Positions 24,401-35,859 are shown, counted from the first letter of the stretch. The stretch: DNA of 64,000 nt from Acarospora socialis (GCA_025617375.2 JAMYGW020000004.1:1612001-1676000); one strand, 5' to 3'. Notes: a model not told the origin generated them from the sequence alone. Program-made: numbers and translations.

Positions 24401-26033
24401 TCTATCTTTATTCTGCATGATATATTCTTCAGATAAGTATATTTTAATTTTGTGACTTTTTGTTTTTTACACAAGAAGTTTTGACATCAGTTTCTTGCTT
24501 GTGACTGTTCATATATTTTGCATAAAATTGTTAAATTCTTTATATGTCTTTACTTTCTGTTCATAGACTTAATTTTTTTTCTTAAACTTTTGTTTTTTGA
24601 ATCAAAGCTTTTTTTCTTTCAATACTTAATATTGATTTTCAAGATTCTGATATTTTATCTTCAGTTTTATATTGATTTTTTATTTGTTGATCTCTTTCTG
24701 ATTCACATTCAAATTCAGTATTTGTTAAATATTATCACTGTAGTCTTTTTTTGTCTGAGTTTCTTCAATATTTATTTTGTCAATCTCAGCATTAAAATCT
24801 TCTTTCTTGATAAGAATATTTAATTCTTTCTTATAAGTCTTCAGTTAACTTATTATATCATAACTGTTTTATTTCTTCTTTAAACTTCTGTGAATATCAT
24901 CTGACTTTATTTTTATTATTTATGTATGTTCAACAAATATTATTATAACAAGCTGTTCAGCTCAGACTGACATGCATTTTAAATGTGTTCTTTGTTTTTT
25001 TTTCTGCTGTTATGATTGTGATGTTTTTTCTATTTATTTAAAATTTGTTACATTCTTAAACAAGATGTCTGAGTTTTCTGCAATTATAATATATTTGTAT
25101 TTTATTTCATAATATTATCTGAGACTTAGTGAATTACTTTGATCAGCATTCATACTCTGTTTATTTAGTCTTTTATAACTTTTGACAGTTCTTTTTGATC
25201 ATATTGAGATTTATAGAGTTATTTTATCAATTTTATATTGATGAAATATATCTTCTGATTCACAGTTTAAAGCTTTTTTCTTGATTTTTTTTCATAAATA
25301 ATGTTTAATATTTCTTGTGCTTCATCTGATGCTTTTATTGATGATTGTTAATGTTAATGCTTAAATTAATCATTCTTTAAAGATTGTTTGATTGTTTTGC
25401 TCAAGCTATTTTGTCTTTGATGATCTTTTATAATTTATAATAATACTGATAAATGAGTGCTTCTTTAATTCATTTAATGAGTATTGCTAAATGTTAAAAC
25501 TCTGTGATGTAAGTTGCTGCTGATTTATTCTGTTATAAAATGTAAATTTATTTCTCTGTTACTTGTTTTTCATCAATTACTTTGAAAGTTTTCTTCAGTT
25601 TTTTTTTAAACTCTTTAAAATTATTAAACATTGATTCTGTATTAACATTGTATATTTTATAATTTTTCTTTAGAAATTTGTGCAGCTTAAAGTCAACTCA
25701 ATTAAAGACTGCATTCATGAGATAAATTATTGTAAACAGCATTTTTTCTTAATTGATCTGAAACTTTAACTAATTGAATTTAATGTATAAATTAAGCTTA
25801 GTCACAAAGATTCACAACTTTTCTTATTCTTTATCAAAGATATTGAGTATTTGTATCTTAAATACACTCATAAATAGTTGTATGATTTGAACTGACATCA
25901 CTGTTAATTGTGTTGTCATTTTATTTGAACTAAATGATAAAGATAAGTTCACTTAAATTTGTCTTAAAAATAAAATTAAAACATTCTTTAATGTATCAGA
26001 TATCACTGCATTATATTATAAGAATATTCAAAG

Positions 26034-26352
26034 TGTTATGTTCTGATCTGAGATTTCTTAAATATTAAAATTAAAAATTGATACTTGTTAATATAATAAT
26101 TTGTATGATACAATAAACTCTGAATTTAACTTTTAAATAATAACTGAAGTTGAACACAATTGATTTCATAAAAGAATCAATTTTACTATATAGAGATAAA
26201 CACACTAACATACTTGTCATTTCAGTGTTCTGATGTGCTTTCAGACACATGTTTACAAGAAAACATTTAATATTCATTATTTTATATCTCAAACTACATC
26301 TTTCTCTGTATATCTTCTGACACATTATTTTTTTCAAAATATGATTGTAACA
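26034..26352 (-). repeat. GYA3 5' LTR
   Basis: A 319-bp LTR, TGTTATGTTCTGATCTGAG to ATGATTGTAACA, followed by the duplication AGTAT at 26353-26357. Confidence 0.92.
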
Positions 26353-26357
26353 AGTAT

Positions 26358-27665
26358 TTTATTAATGCTTTCTTTAAATAAAACAGCAATTTTCTTCTCA
26401 ATGTTGAAGTCTAAAAAAAATAAATAGTTCTTTTTCTTGATCTCAGTCTCTGTATTGAAAATTTTATGTTTTTTTTCTTTGCACTTAAATTTTGACTTAT
26501 TGTGATGTGAATTGTCTGCAGTTAACTTACTTAACTTTTTTAACTTAATGTTTTTGCAAACAGCAAAAAGATACTTACAATCTTAAATATGATAAGTGCT
26601 GCAACAGAGAAGATACTTAAATAATTTGTAGTAAGAAAAATGTTTATTGTCAGAGTTTGATGATCTTCAATAATGATATTTCACATTATGTTGATATAAA
26701 TACATTAAATCTCATTCATTCTTATATAAATCTGTTCACAGAGCATTCTTTGCAGTTTTTAGCTGTGTTTTTTTCTCTTGAAGTTTCTGCAAATTTCTTT
26801 TGATGTTTGAAATATTTTAAATATTGATTGCATCATAAATCACAATATAGTTTTCTGATAATGTTTGAAGCAATATTTAAATTGTTGTGCTGACTTAAAC
26901 AGTTCAGTCATGTCAGACTGAGTTGCAGTAATTTTTTTGTTAAGTTTACTGAGATAAATTTACACTTTATCAATAAATATGTCTGCTGTCATTCTATACT
27001 CAATGAACTTTGTTAAATATTGTTTTTCAATGATTTGTAACTTTTTCTTGTATTTAAATCTTAAGATATTTTAAGCATTTTTTGCATTAATTTTATCTAT
27101 CAAATATTCTTGATTGTCTGTACTGATGTAGATAATGAGTTAATATAAGATTTTTGCATCAGTTTTTTGATTTTTAAAATTGAGATTACTTAGAAAAAAG
27201 AAAAAGTCATAAACAGATATATTGATTGCTGAGATCTCAATAATATATTATAAATCTTTGTTCATCAGTTATTTCTTTATAAGAATAAATCATTGATTAC
27301 AGTTTTTCTGAGTGAGAATTAAAACAAATTATCACTTTGTAAAGAAGTTATTAAAGTTCATGATGTAGCTTGTGATGATAGTTGATATGTAGTATAAGAA
27401 ATGAATAAATTAATGTAATAAGATGTACAAAAAAGATAGTGTAAATAAGAGAAAGATTATGTTTATGTATGTACTTATTTTGTTTAACTGTTAAACATCA
27501 TATTAAGTCATCAGTATATCTCATTCTGCTCAATTTTAAAGCTCTGTATCAATAATTAGTAATGTTTGTTTTGTTTAATCTTTGAGTTTTTGTATCAAGC
27601 TGTTGAGATATTAAAACAGTATACACTTTCTTTAAAAAGTTTCTTGTTAATCTGAGTTCATAATT
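26358..27665 (-). pseudogene. COP2 gag region remnant
   Basis: Minus-strand gag part of COP2, resuming after GYA3. It matches 61693-63178 of COP4 and 51480-52910 of COP3. The first bases (TTTATTAATGCTTTCTTTAA) continue the site seen uninterrupted in COP4. Next to the 5' LTR, at about 27640-27665, lies the presumed primer-binding site. Confidence 0.7.
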
Positions 27666-27873
27666 TGTAAAGAAATAATAATACTTGTGTTATACTGCTG
27701 ATTAACTGTTTATTTAGTGAAATATACATCATTAACTTGACTGTGATCAATATAAGTTGTAAAAATTGTTTATTCATATACTCTGCTACACAGACTATAT
27801 GAACAATGAGTAATTTTTGATGCTAGTTTCAACTAAGACTATGAAAGCAATTAGAACATTATACTTCTTAACA
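27666..27873 (-). repeat. COP2 5' LTR
   Basis: A 208-bp LTR, TGTAAAGAAATA to CTTCTTAACA, paired with 16384-16593 and followed by AATTC at 27874-27878. Confidence 0.9.
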
Positions 27874-29277
27874 AATTCTGCAATTCTTCTATTAATAGTA
27901 AAAAATAATTATCTTAGTGAATTATTTCATTGAGTTGTTTGTAGTCAACACACAATCAATTTTTGTCATTCTTTTTTGATACAAACAGAATCAGATATTT
28001 CACTGATGATTTTAATGATTTTATGAATTTTTTTTTGAGATTCTTGTCAAGATAAATTCTTACTTTCTTAAGTTGATTCTCACTTATTGAGTACAGTGAT
28101 ATTCACTTAGATTGTTTTTTCTTCAATAGTGATATTTTGTGATTTCATAATCTATACTTTGATAAACTCATTTCTGATTGCTTTGAGATCTTATATGTGT
28201 TTTTGACTGTGTATATCTTCTTATTAACTCAATCAATTTTTAGATTCTTTTTACACAATCAAAACATCTCTAACATTACATTATATTTAATTGATTCTGC
28301 AATGTTAAATGTTAATTTTTGTGAGTTTTCTTGAATCAAGACTTTCACATAGACTTTTTCTTCAATTCATTTGATGATAATTATTTATCATTTATAGATT
28401 GAACAGATACTGCACTCATTGTGTTTTAATTTTTAATCTTTTAATTATGCTGTAATTAATGATGTTGCTATCTGCTTTGAAATTCATTAAGATATTAATT
28501 TAATGTTCATCAATATTCATTATAATTCATATCTAATAATCATTGTTTTTTCTTTGAGATATCACTAGCTTCTTAATCTCTAGTCTTGTTGAGAAAACTT
28601 GCAGTTTTTTAATTGTACTGTGTTTTTAATTCTTCTTCATAGATTCTTGAATTATTTAAACTCTTTCTCTCAAAGTAAATTTATATACTCTGCATTATAC
28701 TGTTTAATGTGTCTTTCAGAGTGTAATTTAAATTTGTACTAATTATATTTTATTTGCAATTGACTCTTCATGACTTTAACTCTTTGTAGATATTCAGAAA
28801 ATATATATTCTTCACTGAAGATTCATTATTTTTCATTGCTTAAATTGTATTTCATTAATAGAAAAATCTTAATCTTTTGACTTTTTGTCTATCATACAAG
28901 CTCTTTAAGTACTGTGATCACTGAGTTTTTTTATTCATTAGTTGTATTTTCTTCATTAACTTACTCAACTCAAAGCATACTTATACTTCTTTATCAATCT
29001 TTTGCTGATGTTTCTAAAGTATTGTTTTCAGTTTTTGCTTTTTTTCTTAAAGTTTTTTGTTGTATTTTGTGATTCATTGATTCTTAAGATGCTTGTATTG
29101 ATTCTTGAGCTTTAAGTTGTATTTTTATTTATTGATATTTTCTGAATTCACATTCAAATTCAGATATTCTCAAATAAACATATTATCATTTTTCTGTGTT
29201 TTACAAGTATCAGTTTCTTTGATTTTGACTTTTAAATGCTCATCATTTAGAATTTCTTTCTTACTTAAAGATACTAT

Positions 29278-29282
29278 CTCTC
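29278..29282. repeat. Solo LTR target-site duplication, left copy (CTCTC)
   Basis: CTCTC is repeated exactly at 29444-29448. Confidence 0.75.
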
Positions 29283-29443
29283 TGTTAGAGTGTAAATCTA
29301 AGTTATGTGATTCAAGATATAATATATAAGTAAGTTTTTTGAAGTAAGTGAGTAAAGAAGTGTGATCACTATATATGTGGTGAAAATACTTAATAATCAT
29401 ACTTAGTAAGCATGACATCATGTGAATGTCTTGCTTTATAACA
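29283..29443. mobile_element. SOLO1: 161-bp solo LTR of an unrelated family
   Basis: The related elements GYA3, GYA4 and GYA5 lack this block at the same place. It starts TGTTAGAGTG, ends TTTATAACA, and is flanked on both sides by the 5-bp repeat CTCTC. TG...CA ends with a 5-bp duplication and no coding sequence are what a solo LTR leaves after recombination between two LTRs. It keeps one GG (29379-29380), which is rare here. No second copy is seen in the window, and its orientation cannot be told. A short non-autonomous LTR element would look the same. Confidence 0.72.
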
Positions 29444-30636
29444 CTCTCTAGTAGATATTAATTAATTTATTGCATCATATTTATTTTATCTCTTCTTAAG
29501 CTTTTGTAAGTATTATCTGACTTTATCTTTATTTTTTATGTATATTTAACACATATTATTGTAACAGACTGTTCAGCTGAAAGCATTATGCACTATATGT
29601 ATATTTTTTTTAATTATCACTACAACATTTTTTCTATTCATTTGAGATCTGTTGCATTTTTGAGTAAGATATTTGAATTTTCTGCAGATGTAATATATTT
29701 ATGTTTTATTTTGTAATGTTGTTTAAGTCTTAGTGAATTGCTCTGATTAATGTTCATTCTTTGTTTATTAAGTCTTTTATGATTTCTGATGATACTTTTC
29801 AATCATACTGAGATTTATAAAATTATACTATTTATATTGTATTAATAAAATATATCTTTTTATTCATAATCTGAAGCTTTCTTCTTGATCTTCTTTCATA
29901 AGTAATATTCAATATTCTTTGCACTTTATCTGATACTTTTATTGATGACTATCAATGTTAATACTTAGATTAATCATTCTCTGAAGATTATTTGATTATT
30001 TTGTTCTGATTATTTTATCTTTAATGAACTTTTTCAAATCTCAATAGTATTGTAAAATAAGTACTTCATCATTTTATCTGATGAGTGTCACTAATTATTA
30101 AAACTCTATAGCATAATTTGTTACTGATTCACTCTGTTACAAAATGTAAATTTATTGCTTTGCTGTTTTTTCTTCATTGATCACTCTGAATACTTACTTT
30201 AGTTCTTTTTTGAGTTTGCTGAAGTTGTTGAACATAAACTTTGTATTGATATTGTATTTTTTATAACTTTTTTTTAGAAATTTGTGCAGTCTGAAGTCAA
30301 CTCAGTTAAAAACTGCATTCATCAAATAAATTGTTACAAACAGTGTCTTCTTTTAATTGAAAAAGTCTTTAACTGATTGAATTCAATATATAAATTGAGT
30401 TTAATCACAAAGACTTGCAACTTTTCTCATTCTTTATTAAAGATATTCAGTATCTGTATCTTTGATATACTTATAGATAATTGTATAATTTAAACTAATA
30501 TTATTGTTAATTGTGCTGCTGTTCTTTCTGAAGTAAATAATAAAGATGAGTTTGCTTAAATTTATTCTAAAAATAAAATTAAAACATTCTTCTGAGTATC
30601 AGACATTGCTATATTATATTATAAGAATATTTAAAG

Positions 30637-30999
30637 TGTTATGTTCTGATCTGAGATTTCTTGAGTATTAGAACTAAGAGTTTGTGATTATTGATATAAT
30701 GATATGTATAATTTAATAAACTCTGAATTTAACTCTTAAATGATAACTGAAGTTGAACATGATCAATTTCATAAAAAAATCAATTTTACTATATAGAACT
30801 CTGCTTATTTACTTATTCTTGAGCTGTTGAGTATCTTTTAATGTGTTATCATTGAGCTTTTAAGTCATTAAGCTCTTTCATTTTATGCATATTGAGATAT
30901 CATGTAACTGCTATCTAATCAGTTCTCTGTGTATACTCTCTGAGTGAACTTTTAAGTTTAAATTCATAAGTGTTTTTTTTATGAAGCATGATCATAACA
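30637..30999 (-). repeat. GYA1 5' LTR
   Basis: A 363-bp A-family LTR, TGTTATGTTCTGATCTGAG to ATCATAACA. Its 5' third matches the other A-family LTRs while its 3' two thirds match GYA2. The flank 31000-31004 (TGATA) should be the right target duplication; the left copy lies outside the window. Confidence 0.9.
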
Positions 31000-31004
31000 T
31001 GATA

Positions 31005-32700
31005 TCATTAAAGTATGAAGCACTTGTGAAATCAGTGATGAATAACAATTTGTAAATAATTATATACATAACTGAAATTGAAGATGTAGCAAAACTAAAT
31101 ATAAAATTGAAAGAAGAAAAAACAAAAAAAAATCAATTATTTAATGTTTGTAAATAATCAAAAGTAAAGTGATCATCAAATCAGATCAAGTCAGAAATCT
31201 TTGACTTAATTTGACTTACAATTAAAGTCAATCTCAAATTTTTAACTCTGATCTAACTTACAGATTAAGTCAGATCAAATTGAGTTTTTTTTGATGATTT
31301 TGTGCTAATTCTATACTCATTAACTAGTTAATTATTAAGACTCTACATCATTTTAGTCATAGTTGTGCATACAATTATAATTGTTGAAGTAATGTATTAA
31401 AAAGATGCATTAGAAAAAAGTCTTAAAGTAAGAGTACACATAATCTTCATTATTTAGCTACAAGAAATTTACTGATAGCATCATCATCACAAAACTGAGT
31501 GCTGCTCAACAAAGATACTTTATTTAATCATGTTTGTCTTAATCAATTTCATATTTTTCATCTGTATTGTGATACAATTAATATGAATACAAATTAAATT
31601 GATATCTAAAATTAAAATTAGCTGAGATCTGAACTGTTTGATGTACAGAATCTTGATTATATACTTTTAAAAAACATAATAATGTAGATTTCAGCAATTT
31701 CTTACAATGCATTAACTATATTTTACTGTTATTTATAATTCTGTTCATAGTTCTATTCAATTTTCTTAATGAGTTTTCAAAAAGAAAGTGTGAAAATCAA
31801 CAATGTCATGAACTTTTAATAACATTTAATTTCTTACATGATACACTCTAAATCTGAAGTATTAAATTTAAAGTATTAAATTAAAAGCAGACTATAATAT
31901 ATCTTCTGACTTCACAACAAAAGTTAATTTGATCAAAAAAAACTTCTAAAACTTCTTTCTCTTTGTTTTGATCTGTTTTTTGCATTTGTTGTATGCTTTG
32001 ATCTCATTGTTGTATTTGATAAATTTCTTAATAAATTAAATTTGTTTTGACTTCTTCTGAACTGAGATGATAAATGATTTTTTTAATGTTTTAATAGATT
32101 TAAGTATGACTTTAATTCATATCATTTTACAAAACTATATAATTGTTAACACTGAGCATTAGAAAAAATGATGCTTATTTACTTTAAAATGAGTTAAATG
32201 AGAATTTTATAAAGCTGATCATAAATATAATTTTGATGATACTGTTGTAAAATGCTGTCTGTTTTGATTGTAATTGTAATTGTATAATTATGCTTACTTT
32301 ATTATGTTTATATTTGAGATATGATCAGTGAATATTAAATAATAACATAACAGTTCATTTATTTCATTACTTATTTTCTCTCTCTCAATCTCTTTCATAT
32401 ATCATTGTTTTACATCTGCAATTCATATCAACTCAGATCAACAGTGACAGCATTATAAATTTAGACATGTAAGCAGTGTGTAATTTAATGATTAATTTTA
32501 ACAAATCATTTTAGTGCTGACAAAAATCAAGATACTTGATACACAGTTGCATATTAAAGTCTTTGTGCTTAATTAATCAAAATATAATGATTTTATTGAT
32601 AAAGCAGACAATCTAAAAAATAATACAATTGTATGTTTTGATATTTTGTTTTAACATTTAAAGAATGATATACTAATTATATTGTAACTTGAGTTGCATT
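31005..32700. other. Unassigned AT-rich stretch
   Basis: No LTR, terminal repeat or protein family is recognisable. It is as poor in GG, CC and CG as the elements around it. An imperfect inverted repeat lies near 31174-31296. It could be decayed single-copy DNA or a very old element. Confidence 0.5.
31174..31296. repeat. Imperfect inverted repeat
   Basis: CATCAAA at the left and TTTGATG at the right frame a stretch with GATCAAGTC, GACTTAATTTGACTTA and AAGTCAGATCAAATTGA, which partly pair with each other. The arms need gaps to align, so this may be a worn small inverted-repeat element or chance. Confidence 0.25.
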
Positions 32701-32725
32701 TCAAGAATACTGTAATGATGTCAAT

Positions 32726-32920
32726 ATGAAAACTGTTATTATTCAGAATGATGTTGTTGAGAATGATTTTAATAAAAATGATGATAAAGAAGATAATATT
32801 AAGAAGAATACTGTTGAGAAAAAAGATAATGAGAAGAATACTGTTAAGAAAAAAGAAAATGAAAACAATAATGCTGAGAAGAACAGCAATGCAAATATAT
32901 ATTTTAATGCATTGTTTTAG
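32726..32920 (+). pseudogene. Open stretch with 10-residue repeats, unknown
   Basis: Sixty-four residues with a repeated block of ten: KKNTVEKKDN, EKNTVKKKEN, ENNNAEKNSN. It arises from a 30-bp tandem repeat (32801-32890). The product would be a charged, probably disordered or coiled segment. It lies at the start of about 1.6 kb of plus-strand coding texture up to 34369. No family recognised. It could be a piece of a decayed gene or simply a minisatellite. Confidence 0.4.
32801..32890 (+). repeat. 30-bp tandem repeat, three units
   Basis: Units 32801-32830, 32831-32860 and 32861-32890. The first two differ at a few positions; the third is more diverged. A weaker unit may precede them at 32771-32800. 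Confidence 0.8.
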
Positions 32921-33389
32921 AACTGAATCAATGTTGAAATACTGATAGCTGTTAAGTTGAGTCATCTTCTTGTAAGAGTGATATGAATGATGATGATATA
33001 AGAGAAAATGATGTGAAGATGTGTTTTAACACAATACAATAATTACAATTCAATTAATATATTAATGAACAAAACATAAAATTCTCATAATTTATCATCA
33101 AAAACTCATCAATCTAAACAGACAAAACAGAAGCACATCAGTTTCAAATTCTCAGCAAAAAAAAGACAATAACAAGTTAAAAGAAACTTTACATCATTTT
33201 TATTCTCTGAAGTTGAAGACTTCTTATTGATTAAAGTATGATTTATTGAAATAAGAGATTATTCATTGATGAATTTAAGTTTTACTTCAAGTAAGACATC
33301 ATCTGAGTATAGTACAAATTCTGCAATAATTTAAATCAAAAAGCAACAATAAATATTATTCAATGATTTCACAATAAGACAAATTGAAT

Positions 33390-34369
33390 AAGCAGATGCA
33401 GCAGATTGAATTGTAAAGCATGTTGTTTTAAGCAAATTGTGTGCATCAAAGAACTGAAAATTGACAATCAAGATTTAGCAAAAGATCTTGAAAAATAATG
33501 CTGTCAATGTATTGAAAGTTAAACATTATAATCTTAGCATTTTCAGTAAATATTTCTGAATTTTAACAGTTAGTTTTAATACTCATGTTCTAATCTATTT
33601 ATAAAGAAATTTTTCATCAATCAGATCAAAATTAAAGCATATTAATTGCAGAAACAGATCAAAATTCAAAAAAAAGAAGATTGCATAATTCTGTTTAAGA
33701 AAGTCTATATTAAATGAATATTTAAAGAACTTAGTGAAGTTGTTTCAATATTGATTTTTATTTCACTTAAATTAATATGTTGTTGCAGATTGAACTCAAA
33801 GATGTTATGAGTAAGTTTGAAAAAATGTAAATCAATAATTTCATAATGATTATCAAGCATCAAGAATGCATAATCAATTTTTGCAGAGAAAAGCTCTTGA
33901 AGACAGTTGAAAATAAAAATTTAAAGAAGACAATAAGAAGATTTTGATTGCAGATTAAAAACTTTAAGTATATTGAGCATGAAGAACATAAGTAAAAGTC
34001 AGACACATATAATATTGTTGTAATATGTTTTTTTAATGCATCAAATTTCAATGTCAATGTAATTGATATATTTATAATTATATTCTGTCATCTGTCATAA
34101 AACAAATAAATAAAAAAAAAAAGAGTGTTGTTGCAGAATCACAAATTCATGTGAAGTTAAGTGATGATGAACAATTTAACAGTATAATCTCAATGAATAA
34201 TCTTCTTATTAAGTCTTTGACAGATATTTCTGTAATTGAAGTATTATACTTTTTGATTTTAAATTTTAACAGTGAAGATGAATATCAGAAAGATAATCTC
34301 AATAAAGATGAAGTTATTAATAACAATGTAAATAAGAAAGCAAACAAAAAAATTAAGATTAGAATTTAG
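33390..34369 (+). pseudogene. Unassigned decayed coding texture, plus strand
   Basis: Several frame pieces suggest a former protein. Near 33412-33530 there is LNCKACCFKQIVCIKELKID followed later by CCQCIE, a possible cysteine cluster. Near 33785-33950 there is LKDVMSKFEKM and then NFCREKLLKTVENKNLKKTI, helical and charged. The last open piece, 34151-34369 (72 residues), is acidic and serine-rich at first (KLSDDEQFNS) and ends in a lysine-rich tail. I do not recognise a family. It ends about 600 bases before the hAT transposase and might be an upstream part of it or an independent decayed gene. Confidence 0.3.
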
Positions 34370-34970
34370 TTGAAGAGAGTGTGAAAATGAAAAGACAAAA
34401 AAAACTGACATTAATGATTATGTAAGAGAAAACTAATAATTGATTCAAAGAGTCAACTCAATAAAATGTTACATTTCATTAATCAGTAATACTGTAATCA
34501 GCTGAAATGATTTAATGTTTATATTGTTAAAAATAATTGTTAAAATGTTATCACTCTGATCAGATTATATAATAATTTAGTTAAATAATTATTTTGTAAT
34601 ATTTATATTTACACTTTAAGAAATTATGACTTCACAGAACTCTATGTTATATGAAGAAGAAATCAAATTAAGTTAGTAACTCAGTAAGTTCAGTGAAAGC
34701 TAAAGTTTTATGTACAACAATATCACTTAATTTTCTTGTACAACAACTTCATTTATATATCTGATTTAATTTTCAAAATTAAAGTTCTTATGTTATGATT
34801 TAAACATCAGTGAAGAGTTTCAAGACTAATGAAAGACAACACACTGAATTATTAAACATTTATTTGAAATCAAACAAAAGAAATTACTTTTGTAAGATAA
34901 TGTTATACATATTTTTAAAATATAATTTATCTTTGAACTAATTATCCTTATCATTGATAAAGAACTTAAA
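34370..34970. other. Stretch without recognisable gene
   Basis: Simple AT-rich sequence between the unassigned coding texture and the hAT zinc finger. The left terminal repeat of the hAT element should lie here or further left, but I could not find a pair of terminal repeats or an 8-bp duplication. One rare CC is at 34946-34947. Confidence 0.4.
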
Positions 34971-35134
34971 ATGTTCTGCAAAAGATGTAAAACTTTGATG
35001 ATATATTTTACTATGACAAATGAAGAAATTAGTTTGATAAAAAGATATTTAAATCATAAGACATGTCAAAGTGTACAGCAGTCACAAGATAAACAGCAAT
35101 ATGATCTAATCTCAGCATTTGATAAACAGATCAG
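34971..35134 (+). pseudogene. hAT transposase, N-terminal BED-type finger (piece 1)
   Basis: The frame begins FCKRCKTLMIYF and continues through LIKRYLNHKTCQS, the C-x2-C ... H-x4/5-H/C layout of a BED zinc finger, the DNA-binding domain at the start of hAT transposases. After it comes a glutamine-rich linker (QQSQDKQQYD) and AFDKQIS, typical of the start of the following domain. The frame stops at 35134, where GYA4 is inserted, and it resumes at 41279 in the same reading direction. GYA4's duplication reads ATCAG on the left and ATTAG on the right. The gene start is uncertain because upstream sequence is worn. Confidence 0.7.
35130..35134. repeat. GYA4 target-site duplication, left copy (ATCAG)
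   Basis: ATCAG here and ATTAG at 41274-41278 flank GYA4 and differ by one C/T. Confidence 0.85.
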
Positions 35135-35454
35135 TGTTACAATTATACTTTAAAAAAAATAATGTGTCAAAAGATACACAGAGAAAGATATAGTTTGAGA
35201 TATGAAATAACAAAATGTCAGACATTTTCTCATAAACATATATCTGAAAACACATGAAAACACTGAAACAACAGATGTGTCAGTGTGTTTATTTCTATAT
35301 AGTAAAATTTATTTTTTTATAAAATCAATTGTGTTCAACTTCAGTTATCATCTAAGAGTTAAATTCAGAGTCTATCATATTATACAAATTATTATATTAA
35401 CAAGTATTAACTTTTAGTTCTAATACTTGAGAAATCTCAGATTAAAACATAATA
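35135..35454 (+). repeat. GYA4 5' LTR
   Basis: A 320-bp LTR from TGTTACAATTATAC to AACATAATA, paired with 40954-41273. It is the reverse complement of the GYA3 LTR subtype. Confidence 0.92.
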
Positions 35455-35859
35455 CTTTGAACATTCTTATAATATAATATGACAATGTCTGATACATAAA
35501 AGAACATTTTAATCTTGTTTTTGAAGCAAGCTCAAACAAATTTATCTTTATCATTTATTTCAGATAAAACAGCAACACAATTAACAGTAATGTCAGCTCA
35601 AATTATATAATTATTCATGAGTGTATTTAAGATACAGATATTCAATATCTTTAATGAAGAATGAAAAAAACTGCAAATCTTTGTGATTAAGTTTGATCTG
35701 TATATTGAATTCAATCAGTTAAAGTTTTAAATCAATTAAAAGAAAATACTGTTTGCAATAATCTATCTTATAAATGCAGTCTTTAATTGAGTTGATTTTA
35801 AGCTGCACAAATTTCTAAAGAAAAATTATAAAATATGCAATGTCAATACAAAATCAATG

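Larger units (their letters stand above)
20214..26352 (-). mobile_element. GYA3: full-length chromovirus (A family), minus strand
   Basis: A 6139-bp Gypsy element with 319-bp LTRs at 20214-20532 (3') and 26034-26352 (5'). It has the same length as GYA4 and the same LTR subtype, so the two are sister copies. On the minus strand: gag region (about 24450-26030), protease and reverse transcriptase (about 22900-24400), RNase H (about 22500-22900), integrase (about 21500-22480), GPY/F-like region and chromodomain (21168-21497). A cysteine-bearing frame runs antisense to it near the 3' LTR (20576-20797). It is full length but broken many times. Confidence 0.92.
16384..27873 (-). mobile_element. COP2: Copia retrotransposon, minus strand, with nested GYA3
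   Basis: A Copia element bounded by LTRs at 16384-16593 (3') and 27666-27873 (5') and by AATTC duplications. It spans 11.5 kb because a chromovirus, GYA3, sits in its gag region. Without that it is about 5.35 kb, close to COP3 and COP4. Element sequence lies at 16594-20208 and 26358-27665. Read on the minus strand the order is gag (26358-27600 and 20100-20208), integrase (about 18900-19700), reverse transcriptase (about 17000-18600) and 3' LTR. It is inserted in the reverse transcriptase part of GYA1. Broken throughout. Confidence 0.9.
27879..30636 (-). pseudogene. GYA1 reverse transcriptase, protease and gag remnant
   Basis: Minus-strand chromovirus sequence matching about 45530-48146 of GYA5. 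The reverse transcriptase N-terminal part comes first (27879-28250), then the protease region and gag towards 30600. The stretch is longer than its counterpart partly because a 161-bp solo LTR is inserted at 29283-29443. Confidence 0.72.
6500..30999 (-). mobile_element. GYA1: host chromovirus (A family), minus strand, interrupted three times
   Basis: A minus-strand Gypsy chromovirus whose surviving parts lie at 6500-7032 (integrase), 15524-16383 (RNase H and reverse transcriptase) and 27874-30636 (rest of reverse transcriptase, protease and gag regions), ending with the 5' LTR at 30637-30999. These three pieces match consecutive parts of GYA5 (42285-48507) without gaps at the joins. The joins are filled by GYB1 (target duplication ATTAA) and COP2 (AATTC). 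A third insertion, GYA2, removes the view of its 3' end, which lies left of the window. A 161-bp solo LTR also sits at 29283-29443. It is heavily decayed and one of the two oldest elements here. Confidence 0.88.

Noticed and set aside
24518-24823. A 101-residue Phe/Leu-rich frame, plus strand
   Set aside because: Same effect as above in GYA3, opposite to its gag region.
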